This document shows, piece after piece, positions 46,421 through 58,099 of a DNA stretch of 64,000 bases. Where the stretch lies: positions 1 through 64,000 of the forward strand of contig NW_025939222.1 of the NCBI RefSeq assembly GCF_000764305.2, written 5' to 3'. Numbering within the stretch: the stretch's first letter is position 1; every line of letters starts with the position of its first letter. Source of the DNA: Hyalella azteca (Eukaryota; Arthropoda; Malacostraca; Amphipoda; Hyalellidae). Below the pieces are notes generated by a model. It was not told where the DNA came from, ran no database searches, and saw only the letters and a list, made by a program, of their open reading frames with translations. Position numbers and translations under genes: made by a program.

Positions 46421-47572
46421 CAAAGCATTGCCGAGAACCGAGGCTAGTGGCCAGAGCTGATCATACACTCCTTCACTGTGGCAGCGATGCTCACAGTCGT
46501 TGCACGACGACAAGCTTCGGGGGCGCAGAGCTTCTTTGGGAAACGAGCCCATAGAACCGAATCTTTGCAACCGACTGCTGATAGGCTGCCCGTCCTCCGT
46601 AAAGATGCGCACCTCCACAGAGGGAATCTTGGCACTCGATGAGTTCAATATGCAATCTTTTGCGATCGATGTCGCGTTTAGACAACAATCAATGTGCAAA
46701 TTTTCGTCATCCTTGATTTGACGAAGCGAATTCTTCTTAGATGGTTCATGATAAAGAGAAGATCTTCGTTGTGCGATCCGATAATCTCGTCTTGGTTTGC
46801 AGTGCGAGATTTGGACGGATGAACGCCATGCTTTAGTGGCAACGGATTTCCTCGGGGCCGGCGGAGGCAAGGCTGAAGTTAACGTCATATTCGCGTCAAA
46901 GGAAACTGGTCTACTCATTGGCCTTGCGCATATCGAGTCACTAGTCAATGTCAAATCACAATGTGGCACATCAGTTGTTGAGCTACAATGCGTGAGGGAC
47001 CCCAAATAATCAAGTTCGGCACCAGAAAGTGCGTATGACCTCGAACTGTTAGAATCCGATTGGAAAGAATTCATTGACCGACACGAAGCATACAGGGAAG
47101 ACGATCGAGCTCGGGATGTCTGAGATGCGCAAGAACTACAAGACTGGCGTCTCAGATCAGACTTGAGAGAATGTTGAGAGTTGACAAACATACGATTTGG
47201 GCACTGGGAAGGGAGCGAATAAGAGCTATAACAAGACTTCGCAACCTCCAATAAATTGTTAGAATTTGGTCGCGAAAGTTTCCCGTAACCGCTGGAATTG
47301 GAGGATGTTTCGGAGAGTGTTTGTTCTTCGTTTCTGTGTATCACTGGCACGCTGATATCTGATGGACTTTTGATGCTGGGATCTGATAACTTTATTCTAT
47401 CGTTGCTGGAGTCTAATTCTGTTGAACTTTTGCCACTGAGCGTTTTAAATATTGCTCGTTTTATTCGAATGGACCGTTTAGAAAAGTTTCTCGCAACTTT
47501 CGGACTAGTGGTCTCATCCTTCACACTAGAAGTTCCAGTCTTCTTATGGCCGCGATTCATGAACTTAATCAT
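46421..47572 (-). CDS. PDZ gene, serine-rich N-terminal exon (probable alternative first exon)
   Basis: A minus-strand open segment of 384 codons runs from ATG 47572 (MIKFMNRGHKK) to donor TTG|GTAAGA at 46420, ending in phase 0, the phase needed by the PDZ exon at 40372. Composition is Ser/Arg/Asn-rich and probably disordered. Motifs include SSNSSGYGKLSRPNS, RRQSCSSCAS and LPPPAPRKS; no folded domain is recognised. An in-frame TAG near 47670 with no Met between it and 47572 supports a first exon starting here. An acceptor TTGTGCAG at 47628-47635 would instead make it an internal exon. Membership of the PDZ gene is inferred from strand, phase and position. Confidence 0.6.
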
Positions 47573-47639
47573 TTTTACAAATGAAAGTGATTTCGATTTA
47601 TTAATTTGAATGCAAGCAATAAACACTGCACAATTGTCA

Positions 47640-49325
47640 GCAAAACAGTCTGCAATATGTCCAACCTACGGAAGATCCAGGGACATACTGCCCAGGCCGA
47701 CGTCCGGCGTTGAGTATATCTTTACAACGTTAGCAGCACAGGTTCGTCGGTTAACCGCCGGAAGCCGCAGAGTGATAGAACGTCCCGACGGCAGCATGTA
47801 GCATGTGCTACCATCGCATAAAACTCGGCACGCTGCAATCACTGTTAATCTTGACCAAATATATGAAAGGATGCATTGTACAACGTCAAACATGAACATT
47901 ACTGAACCTCAAATTTCCCCGTACGATGTGCATCGAAAAGCAGAAATGATGTAGATTATACGGACGCAAGCAATAGAAATCGATGTATTGATCGTTAATG
48001 CCATGAGGCTTGAATCCGTCGTTGGCTCAGCTGCCTTTCACACTCAAACACAGGAGCTCAGGGGACAAATAATATCGCTATCAAATGATTGTTAAAAAAA
48101 TTCAAAAGAAATGACAGGAAGTTTGTTGATAGCTTCTTAGGTTAAAACTTTGAATTTATGTTCTGTGAGCACTTAATCAATAAAATCTTAACACACCTTG
48201 AGTAACCTCCTATTTTCTTTGTATTGTGGAGATAACAAGGGGAAAATGGTTTGGTTATTTTCGTTAGATAATAGCATGGTAATAGCAGATTACCGACATA
48301 AGTCAAGGGCTCGGATCCTTTCACTTAACGGAGTCAGTGCTTACAACAATCCTGCGAGAACTACCGTACTGTACAGTATACAGCATCGAGAACAGTATAC
48401 AGCATCGGAAGCTAGCAGAAAGTGGAGACACTTAACTGTATTATCACCAGAACCCAAAATTGAACAATAATGGATAATTATGTAAATATTACGCACGCGC
48501 AATTGAGATCGAAACTTTCAGGTAGGCAATTAAATATCGAGGGTCTTATATGAAGGATCTGATTTCGACGTAGCTCCCACTCGACGTTATCATATCACGA
48601 CATTGAATATAATGCGCATAGCAAAAAAAATCAAGGATAAAGATTAATATTAACAACACTTTTTAGCGCAAAATATCAAAATTGATGTCATAAATCAATG
48701 CTATTGAACGTAACGAGTGCATTCTGACGTTCGAAATCGTGCATCGTGCTCATATAAATGAAAACACACGCCGTTGCGTTATATTTTTGACCTGAACTGT
48801 AACCTTACGAAAAAGTTACGGCCACACAAATTTTACCCCAAGCCTGTGTTTGCGATAGTGAAAAAACTGCGGTACTCGCTAAATTAGAGGCTTAGACTCA
48901 TTCTATTTTGCCAACTTTACAAATAGTTGACCAGGACTTGTCGTCACTCAAACAGCCCGCAATTTCTGGCAAATAGGCCTCATGAATAACTGGTGCAATA
49001 TAAAAAATTTGTTCACAGATTTTAATTTTTTTTATTACTAAATGCCGATGTCAGTGATGAAAGTATTTATTTCTTACTTTTGATTACTATTAATATCGGT
49101 GAATGGATAAACTGTAAAATTTAAGAGATCTCATCTATGGGGACAAGGCCTAATGCAAATCTGATGTTTTATTTTTAAAATACTGGAAGAACGCTCTGAA
49201 ATCTAATTCTACGTGCTATATTTGTGAAAACTGACACAAAAAAAACATTTAAAGTTAATTTTTTTATCATAGATGCGTGAATAATTCATACGGTTGAAAA
49301 TTAAGCCTCTATGACACTGACAAAA
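47640..49325. other. Intronic/intergenic, no exon recognised
   Basis: It holds the presumed 5' flank of the 46.4-47.6 kb exon (a TATATTT on the minus strand near 47858-47864). Otherwise AT-rich without coding signal. Confidence 0.35.
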
Positions 49326-49329
49326 TTAC

Positions 49330-50726
49330 CTGATCAGGATCTTCACGGGTGCTAGAAATGGACCGGTTCAAGTCAGGCTTGATTGCAGTTGAGCCAGGAG
49401 ACATCGCCGGCTCCAGTGCAGAAGATGTACTAGAAAGCGAAGGTGGTGAGTCGCGCAGAGATTTCCGGTGGGGAGAAACAGGCGTGACCCACGGTGGTGG
49501 GGATACCGTGTGGGCAGACACCCGTCGAGGTTGAGATGGACTCTGTGGTGGTCTGTGAGGTGGGGAAGGAGTAAGACAGGTACGGCAGTCAGTGCGGTTC
49601 GAGCGGGGCACTCGCCCTAAGGTCATCGTAATGGGCGTGTTAACGTGGTTCATTGGCACCTGCAACCGCGAGTCTACAGGCAAGTGACTATCAGTATTGC
49701 CATTGCTAAGAGGACAGTAGCCAGGAGGACGGCTCGAAGAGGGAGAATAATGCCTCCGAGAAGGAGAAACCGAATGATAATTATGAGAATTGTATGTAGA
49801 GTTTGGAACGAAATTTTGATTGGCTTGGTGTTGAATGTGGTTTGGAACCATAGGTGCATTAGGAAAGTTTGACGAAGAAAACGCATTGTGACTGGGGTAT
49901 GGTGGGGATTTAGCAGGAGTAGAAGTTATCACAGATTTAGGAGGCGCAAAGGGTGGGAGGCCGCATTGTCCCTGAGACAATGTATAATTTCTATCATTTG
50001 TATAATTAACGACTACGACAGGCGCTTGTTTGCATTTTTGCCCATCAAGTGCGGCAGGTTTTGGATGTTGGTCACTTTCGTTGGGGGAGCTAGAATAAGA
50101 CATTCTATGATGTCTTCTGCCAAGAACAGCACCAGTGTTAATGGTCAACACGTGATCCGCCACGATCAGAGGAGCTCTGTGACGGCCTGGAGCAGGACAC
50201 AATGGATCGGTGGGCGACCTGTGCTCCACATTGCGGTCGTCGCTGCAAGCTTCACTAAAAGCTTCGTCTTGGCAAGACGACCCAGCGCTCGGAGTGAGGG
50301 CTTCGTCCGTATCACTCGCAGGGACTCCAGAATCGTCATCCCTGCTGCACCGACGCGCCCATTCTAAAACAGCTCGAGAATCCGTCCATTCCGGGGGACT
50401 TGCCCACTCTTCTTCTCCCTCGCACAACGAAACAGCGCGTTGTTTTCTGGCGTTATTCCTGCCAAATTTTCTTCTAAAATTCTGCAACGCGCCGCCTGAA
50501 GAACTGCCTTCGCTGCTTGTATTGGTTGTGCTGCTGCCTGCAGTGGACTCTTGAGCTGCCCGGCCTCCCGGGCCGTTGCCGACGACCTGAACACGTCGGC
50601 CACTTCGCGTCACGAGTTGCTGAGCCGCAGGAGTGACGGAGTGCCGGTTGCCCGCGCCCAGGCTGCGGCAACGAGACATCAGTGACGACCATTGACTCTC
50701 CACCCGCCGCTTCAAGCGCGGTGAGC
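49330..50726 (-). CDS. PDZ gene, large Ser/Pro-rich upstream exon
   Basis: The exon lies between acceptor TTTTCCCAACAG (ending at 50727) and donor CAG|GTAATT (49329): 1,397 nt, entering with a codon that needs one upstream base and leaving in phase 0. It encodes about 465 aa. The start is basic (SPRLKRRVESQWSSLMSRCR), a conserved-looking block follows (EEEWASPPEWTDSRAVLEWA), then acidic Ser stretches (DSGVPASDTDEALTPSAGSS) and a long Pro/Ser/His-rich, probably disordered region. No catalytic domain is recognised. The phase-0 end fits the PDZ exon at 40372, so it is read as the long-isoform N-terminus. The first coding exon lies upstream (beyond 50.8 kb) and was not identified. Confidence 0.7.
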
Positions 50727-50729
50727 CTG

Positions 50730-53340
50730 TTGGGAAAACGGAAAAGGTTTTAGTAGAGTCATTCCAGCCGGGACACGTGCACTTTATACTTCTCATTAAA
50801 CATACAAAATAATAAGAATCAAACCGTCATTCAAGAAAGGTTTATACGACACAAACAGACTAAACACAAACTGACACAAATTTGTGAACTTTGTCTAGTC
50901 GAAAAGTCTCCGCCAGCGGGTGGATCCAAAAGATCAATGTAAATCCTGACTGGCCAGTCCCAAGCCCCATCCAGAAAAAATAATGTTGACTTTAGCAGCA
51001 GATTCTAAGCTGCTTTGAACAGAAATCGGAAAAAGCATGCTCTTGCATTGTCTTTCCCATCAATGTTTGCTTTAAATTTGGCAACTCTTGAAAATATTAT
51101 CATTAGCATGAGCGCCCTTGTTTACAAATTACTGCGCCCCAGTATACATATCATTCATCTTGTCAGTGCTAATAACCCTTCGTTGTCTAGAAGGATATTT
51201 TCTCGTCGTATTCGTCACACTATTTCTACCGGACAAACGAAATTAGTATCGCAAAAAGCTCTAAACAAAATTAGCATAATAGACTGATGCTTTGAGCGCA
51301 ATGTCGAGGGTGAACGTTTCCGGTGCGCCGCGATCCAACCTTTACGCCATACATCGCTTCGCTGCATCCAATAGCACCACCTCCCCTGTCAGGCCATGTT
51401 ACTGCCCGTGTTTTCATCGATACGTTAAATTTTTCCAAACAACTGAACTCGACACTTTTGGTTTCGCATTTCAGAGTCAGCAATTTCAGTGTTTTTCGCA
51501 TTTCAGTGTTGCTTGTACAAACTGTACAAGCAACATGCCAAAACGAAGAAGAAGAATTTTGGAAGCAGCGAGTCATGCTATTTCATTCGTCGTAGTTTAT
51601 TATTTCTGAGACACGGTCATGAGAGGGTTGGTCAGAACGGCGTCAAGAGCGAGGGCCGCGAGAGCGAGAGGAATGGCATGTAAAAGGGCGGCAAATCACA
51701 GCAACTGAAGTGGCAGCTCCACTGAATCCAGGAATCGGAGCAAAATTCATCTCTAAAGGAAGCTTAAAATAAAGTCCAGTTTATTTATGTTGAATTTAGG
51801 GAAAGAATGGGCACTTATAATTATAATAGTGCATAATGAAAAATCAATCGTTTTGTACCTTGATTAACCAGCTATTGTAATCTGGTTAAATGGAATAAAA
51901 ATTTATACAAATGAAAATAAACATTGAGGCTTGAAAAGGAGTCATCATTGTGAAGAATGAAGCATCGTGAACGAATCGTTTTAAAACTGTATAACAGAAT
52001 AGCAACGCTGTTATTCAGGTTTACGACGGTCCAAGTATCTCCTTAAACAAAAAGTGTTTTTCAAGCGTTTTACCGTGATTTTCCAAACCCTCCGCTAAAT
52101 TATTAGGATTGGTTTGTGCAAAACTTAACCATAGTTCCAAGGTTCTGATAAAGTTTAGACAACAATCCTCCATTAGTCCACACGACTCGCAGCGAAACAA
52201 GTACGCGACATGGTACGTCAGATTTAACGACATGCGTTACGTTATCTAAATCTAACACGATACGTTAGATTTAACGACAACGACACGATACGTTAGTGCG
52301 AGTTCGATATTGTTTAATGGCCATCATTCAAACAATGATAAATATCAGGCGAAATCAAATGAAAGCCTTTAATGGCATAGCCATTGATAACAATACAAGG
52401 TTGTAACTTGTGAGGCGACGATAGTTCGTTGGGATTCATTAAAAATTACTCCGGTATCAAGGTTTACTCGTATATTGAACGCAACGAGTACATAGAACGA
52501 CCTCGTATAAACTCGAACTCCTAGTTGGGTCTAAAATTTCAAAGCCGCACCAGGCATTCCTCGTGCAAACAAGCTCGTTGCGCCGTCTCGGTTAGTAACA
52601 ATCGATTTAAAGATTTAATAACAAGATTTAAAGTTCAAGGAGCTAAAGTTCAAAGTTACGGTACAAGGCAAGCAGAAGAGGAAAGCTACATCGCATCAAA
52701 GCATCATTGCATCATGGGTTATTGTTTCAATAAAGAAAGGAATATTAACGCATTTATTGCGTTTTAACAAACGTGACAGTATATTGAGTTGCTGCTTTAG
52801 TATAGACTTGTTTATCACGAAATTCATCCTTCGATGACTATCATATGACAGAAGGCAAACCATATGACAGAGAATCGAGATAAGAGCCTATATCTGCTTT
52901 AGTATGGTCATATATCAGAAGGGCTAAATTCTCTGCTATCAGTAGGCAGAGCCAGGTCATATTTGCATGGATCCTATTTCGACAGTTCACTTAAAGGCCG
53001 AAGAAAAATAAATTAAAAATACGTATGGTTCTAAAGTGAAACTTCTATTTTTCTCTCTGACGCAGGCCGACCAAGTCGATTATTCAAACGAGTAAAAAAC
53101 TAAAAATGAAATTAACATTGCATGCTTCAGGAGTACATATAATCAAGAATTGTACATTACCAGGTAAATTATTTTTCGATAACCACATACATACCCAGCA
53201 TAATATTTATTGATGTCGAAATTGAACTCGTTCTAGACGAAACTTCGCACAAATCCACTGCGTACTATTGCTGTAATAAATCCCACAATTTATTAATGTT
53301 AATTATTGTTAACAGTTATTATACTGGAAGCAAGTGCGTT
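50730..53340. other. No gene recognised
   Basis: A perfect 12 bp hairpin, GTTGCTTGTACA/TGTACAAGCAAC with a 3-base loop, is at about 51507-51533. Near 52200-52300 there are repeated ACGATACGTTAGATTTAACG words. No coding frame is convincing. Confidence 0.4.
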
Positions 53341-53344
53341 TCCT

Positions 53345-53530
53345 AGTGAATTCAACAACCAGAATACAGTTAACTTCGAACGCACGGGGCAAATATAGAA
53401 AGGAAGCAAAGATAAAGATGAACTAGTATAAAGTGAGGGAGCGACGCTATCTACATGGCACTCATATGAAGTGATAAGAACTGGTGTCAACAGGAAGAGA
53501 AGTTGAATGACAGAAATTTTCTCACTCACA
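53345..53530. repeat. Dispersed repeat, copy 1 (about 185 bp)
   Basis: It shares about 185 bp with 56205-56385 in direct orientation, including CGCTATCTACATGGCACTCA and GTGATAAGAACTGGTGTCAA. Type unknown. Confidence 0.8.
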
Positions 53531-53606
53531 CAGGCCGCAGTTCTGCAGGTCTGCACAGCGTTTCCACCCACGCACACACAGCGCTATAGCCTTGCATGGC
53601 CTCCTG

Positions 53607-53749
53607 GGCCTATACTTTCAAAAAAAGTTAAGAGATCGTAAGTTCATCAGCCAATCATTGACGGCCTTTCAAGCAAAATCCACCAATCATAGACAAGAAA
53701 ATAGAGCGTAAGTACTTACGTTCACTTAGCGAGTTTTGAAAGTATGGCC
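53607..53749. mobile_element. 143 bp MITE with GGCC(T)ATACTTTCAAAA ends
   Basis: The left end is GGCCTATACTTTCAAAAAAA then GTTAAG. The right end, complemented, is GGCCATACTTTCAAAACTCG then CTAAG. The interior matches the copy at 14051-14164. Confidence 0.75.
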
Positions 53750-55875
53750 TCCTGGACGACAGCAACCAAGGCCACATGCCGCTGACAATGAACCTTTTAA
53801 GCCAAGGACTAGCAGCTAAATGAGGCATCCTTCAAGATTCATGATGCCGAATTATACGTGCGATGAGCAGGCCATATTTAGGCAAGGCCTCAAAATGCAT
53901 AAAGAAATTGATATATAAAACTGAGTGGACATGCAAAAGTGTGCATCGATTTTCCAATGTGATGTCGCTGTTATCGTTCAAATGTTTAATATTGTGGGAG
54001 CTTTACAGGGAGCGTAGTTCATAACGTACAACCTGAGTCAAATAGTTACATGCGTCGACGCGAAGTGCAAGTGACGCTTCAGTTACTCGAGCTCACCTAC
54101 TCCAAACCTAACTTCAGAATCATAACATGATACCGCGAACAAGTTAATTAAGTAAAATAAAATTAAAATAAAGTGATCAGATGTTAAAAATATGTTAGGC
54201 ATGTGAATAAGAAATTGATATATTGACCGGTATTAATGGAAGTAAAGGCCACTTCTCATTTAAGGATATATGAAACATGCACAGAGCTACCTGACCAGCA
54301 CCAATTTTTGCAGCTAGGCACCAGCGCAGCGCGACAGTTGCAGGACAAGGAGGGGCGCGTCCGTCACAGGTGGGCAATGACGAGGTAACCGAGCCCTTAT
54401 CGGAGCGAGCCTATCACGGCGATGCGACATCTCTGAGACCCTCATTAAGATTCCCATGGCCGAAAGAGGAATCATGAAGACTTGTAGCATTTTTGCAGCC
54501 ATAAGTAGTGCTATTCAATCACCTGGCAGCTGCAAATTTTCAACGCAATGTGCAGCGGCCGCACCAAATATTAGACTCGATTTGGTGCATGCCTCAGGCG
54601 AGGATGTGAGGCAGCGTCCTACGCATCGCAGCCGCCGAGCTGGGGCGCAGTTACCCACCAAATTCACGAAAATTTACATTATGACAGCCAGCACTTCTGC
54701 GACTCAGTGCAGACCAAACGCAACGACACTTTCCCAAAAAACAAATGATGCTAAAAGCAACCGGGAGAAGTAAGCTCGAATACGAAACCAATTTGACATG
54801 ACGACTTGCGACCGTAAATGAACGGTGATTTCACAATATACTTTCAATTAGAATCAAATTAATAATCATTAAAATCATAATTGATATAAGTTCCTTTAAA
54901 TTTAACTGTTAATTTTATCAAGGATTGATAGATTAGGATCTCGTCACGTCGTTATGGAGTAAAAGTAAGCCTTCCTAACGCGACCGTTGGTTACAGACAA
55001 ACGATGTGCCCCTGAAGCAGCCATCTGGCAGACGCAAATCTGAGTCCCACACGCTCGTCCACATTATTGAAACATTGGACAGCCAACCAGGGCTGCCGCA
55101 CGGCTGGCGAGCGCCACAAAAAGCCCCCACATGTCAGCCTGCGTCAGGGCGCGCTAATGTCCGCGCTCTCCACCAGTCGTCTCATCTGGCGCGTGAGGGC
55201 TCAGTGCGCAAATGGGGGTTCATTAGAGAAATATTACAATTAGCGCCGTTGGCGCAAATTATTATTTTTACTGCGTTTTTTGAAAATTGAAATTGAATTC
55301 CTTTACGGTAAGGAGTTCGGTATATATACTCAGAATTATTTACTAGAATTTTATACTGTTTATAACTTTCGTGCTCATTGTTTGGCAGCTTTTACAATGA
55401 TTCAAACATGAAAGAAAATTTAAAATCGATCGATTTATAGTCCTTGAAAAATTTTTCATATATATCTTAATGAAAATGTCTGTCTGTGTCTTTATCAAAT
55501 TAATAAGAACTTTTTTTCCTGCGTCAAAGTTTTATGAAAAAAATAATAATTAAGAAAAATGCAGTGAAAGAAAAGAAAACCACCACACACGACCAGCAAT
55601 CCAAACCTAGAACGTGATCGGTGCACTGGCCAGAAAACGGGCCAGCCTGAAATTTGGGGAAACCGAATTTAGTACTTCGCTAAGGCTGCAGTTTAAATTA
55701 AAAAAAAATTTGAGATATGATGGAGGCTACTCTTTTTCTACCTGGGACTTCTTGGTGTAATAGCTTATTTCTACGGATGTAAAGGTCTTGCATTAAACTT
55801 TATTTTATTATAACGCATAATATATAGATATATAATTTATATTAAATAAATGTGTTGTCATTCTAGAATTAATCA
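53750..55875. other. No gene supported; two GC-rich islands
   Basis: 54300-54680 and 54990-55230 are GC-richer. The second has an acceptor-like TTGGTTACAG (to 54997) and a 3' GCGC|GTGAGG, with an open + frame (LKQPSGRRKSESHTLVHIIE) between them. No family match, so it is left uncalled. Confidence 0.35.
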
Positions 55876-55877
55876 GT

Positions 55878-56090
55878 GTTAGAATTGTAATAATGTTTTA
55901 TAGATTATTGGAACCGTTGCCAGAGATTGCAGGTAGACAAAGGTAGCAGAAAGAACGCTCTCGTCGTGGACTTGTCCTGTGGAACATGTACTACGTGTCT
56001 CATTTGATGCCCGAAAGTCTGTATATATAGTAACGTGATTAATTTATAATAAAGTATTTTAATTACGACTGTTGGTTTCACCTGCTAACA
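55878..56090 (+). mobile_element. Possible LTR of a retrotransposon (213 bp)
   Basis: The sequence starts TGTTAG and ends CTAACA (perfect 6 bp inverted ends), with a TATATATAG at about 56022 and AATAAA at 56048-56053 in the expected order. After it comes a short leader with an ATG frame of 16 codons that stops. No second LTR, target duplication or pol sequence was found, so a truncated 5' end or solo LTR is likely. Confidence 0.45.
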
Positions 56091-56204
56091 GAAACTACCA
56101 CTATACCCACGACACGGACACCAGCAAGTTTACTCTTATGGACAGCTCTAAAATAGATCCCAGTGATAAGAGAAGCGACGAAACCTGAATGTTACTAAAA
56201 TTCG

Positions 56205-56385
56205 ACAGCCAGAAAACAGTTAACTTCGTACGCACGGGGCAAATATCGACAGGAAGCTAAGATAAAGATGAACTAGTTTAAAGTGAGCGAGCGACGCTAT
56301 CTACATGGCACTCATATGAAGTGATAAGAACTGGTGTCAACGGGAAGAAATGCTGAATAACAGTATTTATCTCACTCACATTTAT
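56205..56385. repeat. Dispersed repeat, copy 2
   Basis: Direct copy of 53345-53530, with about one difference in ten to fifteen bases. Confidence 0.8.
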
Positions 56386-56389
56386 CAGA

Positions 56390-57985
56390 CATAATTTAGA
56401 AGCAGGGACAGAATAAAATTGCAAGAATATGTGTGAAATAGCAAGTAATAAAACATGGAATACGTTGCCAAAATATAAATTTGTGCAAGCAAAATAGAAA
56501 CATAATTTCAGTTTGTTTTCTACCGTACGTCAGACGCATCAATTAAAACCTTGACATTTTCCCTTCTATTATAAAAATATCTGAAGAGCAGCTTTGCAAA
56601 GATGTGGTAATAATACTAGGGCACATTTAAGGCAGTTAATTATAAAGGTTTACATTAGTTACAGTACGCTTCATGTTGTTCAGCTAAGATTAAGAACAAA
56701 GGATAGGTCAGTCTCATGTGCACACCTCATGCCATATAAGGCTTGGGCGTCGACGTTCGCTGACAACCTAGCTATAGCTGCTCAACGCATCCACGGACCA
56801 AGCCTAATGCCCAGAGGTAACCTCAATTGCTTTCTTTACGAAGAATATTTGTTAATGAATTTGTCAACTCCACCTCAAAACTTCAAGCTAGTTAAAGATC
56901 TCATTGTTATATGCATAATAATAAATGTTCAGATCTGCTCATTGAGTACAGATAAAATTTCAAAACACGCATTCACAAGCACTAAGCCAATCATCGCGCT
57001 ACTGCGTGGACTGGATGATACCGTGTACAAAATCTCCATGTAACCAAGTGTTACAGATATTAAATAGTGTAAATTGTCTTTAAACAATATTCTAAAATTG
57101 AATACTCAAAATAATTTCTTACAACAAAAAGGTTTTTGAATCTCGACAAAAATAATTTTGATGGACTATAGACACGTGAAATGAGCAGCATACATAATCT
57201 TCACCTTCATAACACCTAAGTTATAAGACTATCCACAATTCCAGTACCAAAATTTTCAACCGCGGCCATAAATTTAGCACTGACAGACTTGACGGTCGAC
57301 CTTTGAAACTGGTTCCTGATAGAAATGTATACAAGGAAAAGTGTACCATAGGACAGCAAGAACGCATGAGTATGAGCCAACATGTCACAAGAAAGACTGA
57401 AATGCTATTTACAGGCTTTACTCCATATAATTATCTGAAAGCTCCGTACTATTGAGTCATAATCTATTCGAAAACTAAACTCTTTCCCGCGATCCACTCG
57501 TCAATTTAACGCTAGAAGATTCGCATTATTTTCCTCATTGAAAAAGAAAACGAAAGACTAATTGTCAGAAGGGTGTAGGGCGAGACCTGCTGCGTTAAGT
57601 ACCTCTTCCACTCTTGAGATATAAATGCAGGAAATTCCCCGGCAATGATAGCCAAGAAAGTAACAGCGGACACAGAAATGCGAGGAGGGCGGGTTGCGAT
57701 AGGAAACGTGGATGCAACGTATGCACAATAAACCGGAATGTCATTGCTCAATAATCATCACAATGATTGGCACTTGACATACTGTGGCCTTTAAAATAAA
57801 AAATGCGTATTTAGTGGTTTTGTAAACATATTGCTTAGCGTTTCCGTATTAAAGACTCTTGAACGACAGTATTTAAATCAACTGCATCTCAATCAACCGA
57901 ATCTCACTTTTAAAATCAGAAGCTCATATGTACATTTTACATTATGCCTACTATAAATTACACCAGCGAAAAATTTGCATTGAGA
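56390..57985. other. No gene recognised
   Basis: A 149-codon + open frame at 56594-57043 shows no domain or splice context and is probably chance. Confidence 0.4.
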
Positions 57986-57989
57986 ACTC

Positions 57990-58095
57990 CAACCATGCCT
58001 GACTGCAACCATGCCTGACTGCAACCATGCCTGACTGCAACCATGCCTGACTGCAACCATGCCTGACAGCAACCATGCCTGACTGCAACATGCAC
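57990..58095. repeat. 16 bp minisatellite
   Basis: About six or seven copies of CATGCCTGACTGCAAC, one with GACAGCAAC. Confidence 0.92.
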
Positions 58096-58099
58096 TGCA

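Noticed and set aside
54990..55193. GC-rich + exon candidate with acceptor and donor
   Set aside because: The peptide matches nothing I know, the donor is weak and no partner exon is visible; noted only as an unassigned island.
56594..57043. 149-codon open frame on +
   Set aside because: No recognisable domain, AT-rich codon use like the surrounding noncoding DNA, and no exon partners.
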